From the NCBI RefSeq assembly GCF_000325665.1, contig NC_019908.1, positions 1,612,001 through 1,676,000 of the forward strand: a stretch of DNA of 64,000 nucleotides, read 5' to 3'. The translations under genes were made by a program, and so were the position numbers. Below are positions 57,365-64,000 of the stretch, in pieces. Origin of the DNA: Brachyspira pilosicoli P43/6/78 (GTDB lineage Bacteria > Spirochaetota > Brachyspiria > Brachyspirales > Brachyspiraceae). The notes below the pieces were generated by a model. It was not told where the DNA came from and searched no databases. It saw only the letters and a list, made by a program, of their open reading frames with translations. Position 1 is the stretch's first letter. Each line of letters begins with the position of its first letter.

Positions 57365-58705
57365 TTATTGGTTTGCTGTACTCTCTTCTTTTTCTAATTC
57401 TTTTAAATACATATTAAGGAAAGGTTTGTATATAAAATAATCTAAAACAATTAATCCTATTACTAGTAAAGGAGCTATAAAATTCAAATTAGTAGAGATA
57501 AATGAACCCAATATAGAAGGAGTAGTCCAAGGAACCAATGCTACAACTTTACCTATTATATTAAACTTCATAAATAAATAAGTTACAGTAGCATTAAATA
57601 TAGGAGTAAAAATAAAAGGTATAATAAATATAGGGTTCATTACTATAGGAGCACCAAACATTATAGGCTCATTAATATTAAAGAAACCAGGTACTATAGA
57701 AAGCTTACCAATATATTTCATATGAGCATTTTTAGTCATAATCATAGCAATACATAAACCTAAAGTAGCTCCAGAACCGCCAAGATATACAAAACAATTC
57801 ATAAACTCACCAGATAAAACTTTTGGTATCTGTTCACCAGCAGCAAGAGCAGCCTGATTAAGAGCTAAATTTGTAAGAGTAATAGGCTGCAACACAGCAT
57901 TAACAACATTAGCACCATGTATACCGCAGAACCACAATATATGTATCAATAACAATATGATGATTATAGATACTAAACCATCAGACATATTTAATAATGG
58001 CTGTAAAATCTTCATAATCAAATCTGGCACCATAATCTTCATACCATTTTGTATAAGCATATTTACAGTTTGGAACAAGAAAGAAATTACAGCTACAGGA
58101 ACTAATATCTCGAAAGATTTGGATATAGCAGGAGGCACTGATTCAGGAAGTTTAATCATGATTTTTTTTGCTGCTAAAAATCTAGAAATTTCTACAGATA
58201 CCAATGCTGCAATAATAGCCACAAAAAGCCCCTTAGCATCTAAATATCTTGCATCCAATACACCAACATTAACATTTTCTGCTACATGCAATAACTCAGC
58301 AGCAGTTCCTACTACAGTTACAGCCAAAGACTTTGCAGATAATAATAGAAAAGCATACATAGATAATAAACCATTTGTAATTTGGTCTTGACCATAATAT
58401 CCAGCTAAAGAATATCCAATACCAAAAGAAACAAACAATGACATTATCCCCATACTAACATTAAATATTTGTATATAATTTCCTGATACTGCTTGTACAA
58501 AATTTTCATAAGGAGGGAAATACATAAAATTAGTTTTATCACTCAAAGGTAAATTAAATAATAATAATACAAAAGAGCCTATAATAATGAATGGTGTTGC
58601 AAATACAAAACCATCTTTAATAGCATTCAAATATCGGTTCATAGCAATTTTTGACATTATTGGAAGAAATTTGCTTTCCATAAAAGCATTGAATTTTTCT
58701 TTCAT
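57365..58705 (-). CDS. PTS EIIC component, cellobiose/lactose family (CelB-like)
   Basis: 446 residues from the ATG at 58705 (AAGGAGAT upstream); an in-frame ATG at 58732 has no ribosome site. About ten TM helices. Family features: N-terminal AIKDGFVFATPFIIIGSFVL, HILWFCGIHGANVVNAVL, FVYLGGSGATLGL, and the substrate motif FNINEPIMFGAPIVMNP. Forms the sugar channel that phosphorylates a beta-glucoside or chitobiose-type disaccharide during uptake. EIIA and EIIB are not adjacent and must come from elsewhere. Divergent from the 6-phospho-beta-glucosidase gene, its probable downstream enzyme. Confidence 0.92.
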   Translation of the reverse strand: MKEKFNAFMESKFLPIMSKIAMNRYLNAIKDGFVFATPFIIIGSFVLLLFNLPLSDKTNFMYFPPYENFVQAVSGNYIQIFNVSMGIMSLFVSFGIGYSLAGYYGQDQITNGLLSMYAFLLLSAKSLAVTVVGTAAELLHVAENVNVGVLDARYLDAKGLFVAIIAALVSVEISRFLAAKKIMIKLPESVPPAISKSFEILVPVAVISFLFQTVNMLIQNGMKIMVPDLIMKILQPLLNMSDGLVSIIIILLLIHILWFCGIHGANVVNAVLQPITLTNLALNQAALAAGEQIPKVLSGEFMNCFVYLGGSGATLGLCIAMIMTKNAHMKYIGKLSIVPGFFNINEPIMFGAPIVMNPIFIIPFIFTPIFNATVTYLFMKFNIIGKVVALVPWTTPSILGSFISTNLNFIAPLLVIGLIVLDYFIYKPFLNMYLKELEKEESTANQ

Positions 58706-58784
58706 TGTTATCTCCTTAAATTTTCTTTTCATTTCTTTATAGTATAATTATCAAATTTTATAAATTCAATTAAAGTTATATTAA

Positions 58785-60305
<1,521 letters not shown>

Positions 60306-60329
60306 TAGAGGTATTTTTTATTTTATTGT

Positions 60330-60367
60330 AGAGGCTTTTAGTGTTTTTCCCACTAAAAGCCTTTATT
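60330..60367. terminator. Bidirectional terminator
   Basis: Near-perfect AGGCTTTTAGTG-TTTTTCC-CACTAAAAGCCT hairpin between the convergent glucosidase and symporter genes. Confidence 0.88.
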
Positions 60368-60405
60368 TTATTTAACAATTTATTTGAACAAACTTTAATA
60401 AATAT

Positions 60406-61698
60406 TTAATCTTGCCACTTACTCATATCCATCTGTTTAGTAATTTTAGCAACCACTGCAGTACCGCATAAATCACCAGATATATTAAGAGCAGTTCTTC
60501 CCATATCAAGTATAGCATCTATTCCAAGTATCATACCATAAGCAGCAGCAACATTTACATTAGAGTTAATATCAAGACCAATAGAATTAAGCACCATAAG
60601 AAGCATAATAGAACCAGCACCTGGAACTCCAGCAGTACCAACAGCAGCAAGTACAGATACTATTACAACAGTCAATTGAGCATTAAAATCTAATGGATTG
60701 CCAGTAGCATTTGATATAAATATAGCACATATACCTAAATATATAGCAGTACCATTCATATTAATTGTAGCACCCAAAGGCAAAGTAAAACTATAAATAC
60801 CTTGATTAATACCCATCTTCTCATCAGCAGCTTTCATAGATATAGGTAATGTACCGCCTGAAGAACGTGTAACAAATGCAGTAAATAATGGCTCAAAAAT
60901 TTTTACTAAAAATTTTCTAGGATTAATTCCAAATATAATATTTATTATGCTGTAAACAATTACAAGCTGAATAGCAAAAGCAATATATATTGTATATGTA
61001 ACTTTTAATAATGATTTAAAAGACTCAGGACCATTTTTTGCAAATACTGTAAATATTAAAGCAAATACACCTATAGGAGCATAAAACATTATCCAGCCAA
61101 CTATTCTTATTATAATATGAGTACAGCCGTCAAAAAACTTATAAACTATCTCTGCAGTATCTTTTGTCTTTTCATTATCCCTGCAAAATGCCAAAGATAT
61201 GCCAAAAAATATAGAGAAAAATATTGTAGGAAGAACATCTCCATCGCCTTTAGCAAAAGATGAAAAAGGGTTTGTTGGTATTGTTGAAAGAAGCGTGTCT
61301 ATAAAATTAGGCTTTACAAACTCTTTTGTAGTAGCCATAGCCATATTCAAATCCAAATCCAAACCTGGTTTTATTAAATTACCTACAGCAAGACCAAAAA
61401 CAGAAGATATTACAGAAGTTATCATATAAAAAAGAAGTATGATAATACCTACTATACCAAGATGCTTTGGAGATATGCTTGAAACCCCGCTTATTAAAGT
61501 AAAAATAATTACAGGCATTACTATCATCTTTAATAGCCTTATAAAAATATTACCTATTGGGTCTGATATTGAAATCAAATTTTTTAATGTTTCAGCGGAT
61601 GCATATGCCGAAGCTAGCATTCCAAGTACAGCACCAATTATCAAGCTAATTAGTATTACAATAAGCAATTTGCTTTTTAAATCTTTTACTATAGACAT
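60406..61698 (-). CDS. Dicarboxylate/amino acid:cation symporter (DAACS family)
   Basis: 430 residues, eight TM helices and two re-entrant hairpins. Signatures: N-terminal KLLIVILISLIIGAVLG, FIRLLKMIVMPVIIFTLISG, the hairpin 1 TRSSGGTLPISMKAADEKMG, the sodium-site NMNGTAIY, and hairpin 2 AAVGTAGVPGAGSIMLLMVL. Relatives take up glutamate, aspartate, C4-dicarboxylates, serine or threonine; substrate not predictable. AAGGAT ribosome site. Confidence 0.93.
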   Translation of the reverse strand: MSIVKDLKSKLLIVILISLIIGAVLGMLASAYASAETLKNLISISDPIGNIFIRLLKMIVMPVIIFTLISGVSSISPKHLGIVGIIILLFYMITSVISSVFGLAVGNLIKPGLDLDLNMAMATTKEFVKPNFIDTLLSTIPTNPFSSFAKGDGDVLPTIFFSIFFGISLAFCRDNEKTKDTAEIVYKFFDGCTHIIIRIVGWIMFYAPIGVFALIFTVFAKNGPESFKSLLKVTYTIYIAFAIQLVIVYSIINIIFGINPRKFLVKIFEPLFTAFVTRSSGGTLPISMKAADEKMGINQGIYSFTLPLGATINMNGTAIYLGICAIFISNATGNPLDFNAQLTVVIVSVLAAVGTAGVPGAGSIMLLMVLNSIGLDINSNVNVAAAYGMILGIDAILDMGRTALNISGDLCGTAVVAKITKQMDMSKWQD

Positions 61699-61811
61699 AG
61701 TTATAATCCTTAAAATAGTTTATAAAGATATATTATGTAATAATGCATAATAAAATCAAGATTAACAATAATTTTAAAAGAAAATTATTTATTTAAATTA
61801 TTATAACTATT

Positions 61812-62282
61812 TTATTTTTCTATTTCTCTGATTAGATTAACCATTTCAATAGCACCCATAGCAGAATCAAAACCTTTGTTTCCTGCTTTAGTACCAGCTC
61901 TTTCAATAGCCTGCTCAATGTTTTCAGTAGTAAGTACCCCAAACATTACAGGTATATCAGAATTAAGCGAAACATTAGCAATGCCCTTAGATACTTCAGC
62001 ACAAACATAATCATAATGAGTAGTAGAACCTCTTATAACAGCACCCAAACATATAACAGCATCATATTTTTTTGATTTAGCCATTTTAGAAGCTATTAGA
62101 GGTATCTCAAAAGCACCAGGCACCCAAGCTACAGTAATATCATCGTCTTTAATATCATGACGAGATAAAGCGTCCAAAGCACCGCCCAAAAGTTTAGAAA
62201 CAATAAATTCATTGAATCTAGCACATACTATACCAATTTTAATTTTTTTCTCGCTAACGAGTTTTCCTTCAAAAGTTTTCAT
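61812..62282 (-). CDS. ribH: 6,7-dimethyl-8-ribityllumazine synthase
   Basis: 156 residues. Condenses the ribBA product 3,4-dihydroxy-2-butanone-4-phosphate with the ribitylamino-pyrimidine in riboflavin synthesis; the protein forms an icosahedral or pentameric shell. Motifs: [71 protein letters not shown]. Located 268 bases downstream of ribBA on the same strand, with an A repeat inserted in the gap. ribD and ribE are not in the window. Confidence 0.97.
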   Translation of the reverse strand: MKTFEGKLVSEKKIKIGIVCARFNEFIVSKLLGGALDALSRHDIKDDDITVAWVPGAFEIPLIASKMAKSKKYDAVICLGAVIRGSTTHYDYVCAEVSKGIANVSLNSDIPVMFGVLTTENIEQAIERAGTKAGNKGFDSAMGAIEMVNLIREIEK

Positions 62283-62310
62283 AATTGTATTAATTCCTTA
62301 ATTGTATTTT

Positions 62311-62369
62311 TTTTCAACTTTTTCCCGCATTCACTCTGTGGGTTTCACCAAAAGTTGCAAAAAGTGCAT
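62311..62369. repeat. Repeat A with an internal insertion
   Basis: ttcaactttttcccgc, then an inserted attcactctgtgggtttcac, then caaaagttgcaaaaagtgca. Lies between ribBA and ribH. Confidence 0.78.
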
Positions 62370-62550
62370 ATTAAAAATTATAAGATATAATTATTCTCAT
62401 AATCTTTATCTCGTTTCATAAACCTCCTAATAATTAATAAACCTCCTGAAATTGTTAATTATTACATATATAAAAAAACAACTACACCAACAACTTTTAT
62501 CTATATGTTAAATTATATTTTAGTAATATAATTCAAACAGCTTTTTTATA

Positions 62551-63751
62551 TTAATCTAAAATATGTCCCATACGCTCCTTTTTTGTTTGCAAATAAAATA
62601 AATCATACTCTGTTGCTTCTATCTGTATAGGTATTCTCTCTTCTATTTCAAGTCCGTAATTTTCTAAATGTTTTATTTTCTCTGGGTTATTAGTCATTAT
62701 CCTTACACTCTTAATGCCTAATTTTTTTTAGCATCTGATAAGCCTCATAATATTCACGCATATCATCTCTAAAACCTAAAGCTCTATTAGCATCAACTGT
62801 ATCTAGCCCTTTATCTTGAAGCTCATAAGCTTTTAGTTTGTTAACAAGTCCTATTCCTCTGCCCTCTTGACGCATATAAACCATTATGCCTCTGCCCTCT
62901 TCAGCAATAGCACGCATAGCATAATTATACTGCTCTCCGCAATCGCATCTTCTAGAGCCTAATGCATCGCCTGTCAAACATTCTGAATGCACCCTGCATA
63001 AAACATCTTCACCGTCGCTAATATCTCCCATAGTAAGTACAACATGATGCTGTTTTGTTATTTTATTTACGAATGTTAATATTTCAAACTCGCCGTATTT
63101 TGTAGGCATTTTAGCCTTAGCATAAAGCTCCATCAAATCTTCATTTTTCTTTCTATAGTCTATTAAAGCAGATACTGTTATCATTTTGAGATTATGCTTT
63201 TTAGAGAATTCAATTAAATCATTTTTTCTCATCATATCGCCGTCATCTTTCATAATCTCGCAGCATAAACCGCATTCTTTAAGTCCTGCAAGTCTCATCA
63301 AATCAACAGTAGCCTCAGTGTGCCCCATTCTCACCAACACTCCGCCTTCTTTTGCAAGTAATGGAAACATATGACCAGGACGTCTGAAATCTTCTGGTTT
63401 AGAATTCTCATCAATAACTTTTAAAGCAGTGATAGACCTTTCAACTGCAGATATTCCTGTAGTAGTATCAACATGGTCAATAGATACTGTAAAAGCTGTT
63501 TCATGATTATCAGTATTTTTTGTAACCATTTGATTTAAGTTTAACTTGTTTGTAATCTCTTTGCTCATAGGCATACATATTAAGCCCTTAGCATAAGTAG
63601 CCATAAAGTTAATATTTTCTGTAGTAGCAAACTCTGCCGCACAGATTAAATCTCCTTCGTTTTCTCTATCTTCATCATCAGAAACAATTATAATCTTACC
63701 GTTTCTTAAATCTTCTAAAGCCTCATCAATAGTGCTGTAAATATTTTCCAT
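62551..63751 (-). pseudogene. ribBA: Bifunctional RibBA (DHBP synthase / GTP cyclohydrolase II), frameshifted near the 3' end
   Basis: RibB domain (1-200): [18 protein letters not shown] and [18 protein letters not shown]. RibA domain: [20 protein letters not shown] (zinc Cys) and [20 protein letters not shown]. The frame reads into a stop after MLKKIRH at 62711. Removing one A from the run of eight (62722-62729) continues [20 protein letters not shown] ... YLQTKKERMGHILD to a stop at 62551, giving 399 residues, the normal RibBA length. Since riboflavin synthesis is needed, a base-calling error in the homopolymer is the simplest explanation; a true truncation would remove part of the GTP-binding region. 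AAGGAGAG ribosome site. Confidence 0.9.
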
Positions 63752-63807
63752 TTTAAACTCTCCTTTTTATTTTTTATAATATAGTAAAAATTTTTAATTT
63801 TAATATT

Positions 63808-63873
63808 TGCAGGGCTTTGCCCCGCACCCCAGTTCTTTTATTGGTATAAAAGAACCAAAAGAACTGCATTTTT
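63808..63873. repeat. Repeat B (solo copy)
   Basis: gcagggctttgccccgcacc, cagttcttttattggtataa, aagaactgcattttt. It lacks the M module found at the same position in 22749-22779. The remaining sequence to the window end is AT-rich with no gene visible. Confidence 0.8.
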
Positions 63874-64000
63874 AAGATAACCTTATCGTATTCTATATTT
63901 AACACATATTATATACATACAAACTACTATAATTATGTTTTTTGTAAAATGTAAATATTTCCGTATAAATCTCAAAAAACAATATTTTAAAACCCATTCT

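Noticed and set aside
61199-61750. Open frames antisense to the DAACS symporter gene
   Set aside because: They mirror the coding strand of a conserved transporter, show no ribosome site and have no recognisable protein features.
63752-64000. FMN riboswitch upstream of ribBA
   Set aside because: I could not find the conserved FMN-element segments; the region holds only a B repeat and AT-rich DNA.

Overview
The window is a strongly AT-rich chromosome segment from an anaerobic, double-membraned bacterium. Several traits point to a Brachyspira-like spirochete: the very low GC, small beta-barrel outer-membrane proteins and lipoproteins, secreted ankyrin-repeat proteins, a ferredoxin-linked 2-oxoacid oxidoreductase, and many GC-rich interspersed repeats standing out in AT-rich intergenic DNA. 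The genus is an inference; no marker gene such as rRNA is present.

Layout. 1-9.8 kb: the 5' part of glyA with an unusual basic tail, a two-TM protein, two paralogous small beta-barrel proteins, a four-gene 2-oxoacid:ferredoxin oxidoreductase operon (delta-alpha-beta-gamma), a frame-broken LTA-synthase-like enzyme, and an amino-acid ABC permease/ATPase pair without a binding protein. 9.9-20.1 kb: a giant DUF2723 membrane/TPR protein, then a group of small multi-TM proteins of unknown function (one family present three times with its intergenic DNA), a quinone-oxidoreductase-like enzyme between two MITE-like repeats, and a DUF4234 protein. 20.2-34.1 kb: a frameshifted DUF5682 gene and, 10 kb away in opposite orientation, its usual partner, a VWA protein. 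Between them lie clpX, an outer-membrane protein, a broken epimerase, an OmpA lipoprotein, a REC-GGDEF protein, tsaC and rseP. The whole block is bounded by long near-identical inverted repeats. 34.4-43.3 kb: M15 peptidase, tRNA-Val, CYTH protein, DUF819 transporter, aspS, a TPR protein and an AGCS symporter. 43.4-46.8 kb: prophage debris (tape-measure-like protein, frameshifted terminase large and small subunits). 46.9-54.9 kb: an accessory block of paralogous lipoproteins, ankyrin proteins, a HARE-HTH plus PD-(D/E)XK-like protein, and a second DUF4234 protein. 55-64 kb: U32 peptidase, a divergent PTS IIC / 6-phospho-beta-glucosidase pair, a DAACS symporter, and ribH with frameshifted ribBA.

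Two themes run through the window. (1) Intergenic DNA is packed with modular repeats: an A-B composite of about 180 bp, an 82-83 bp element bounded by GCACG/CGTGC inverted ends (C), a ~90 bp element with two GGGYGGG motifs (D) that occurs with C as a ~200 bp unit, and a ~27 bp double-palindrome module (M) nested inside the others. (2) At least seven genes are interrupted by small frameshifts, mostly in A/T homopolymers, including conserved metabolic genes such as ribBA. That means either homopolymer errors in the assembly, real decay, or phase-variable tracts; reads are needed to decide.
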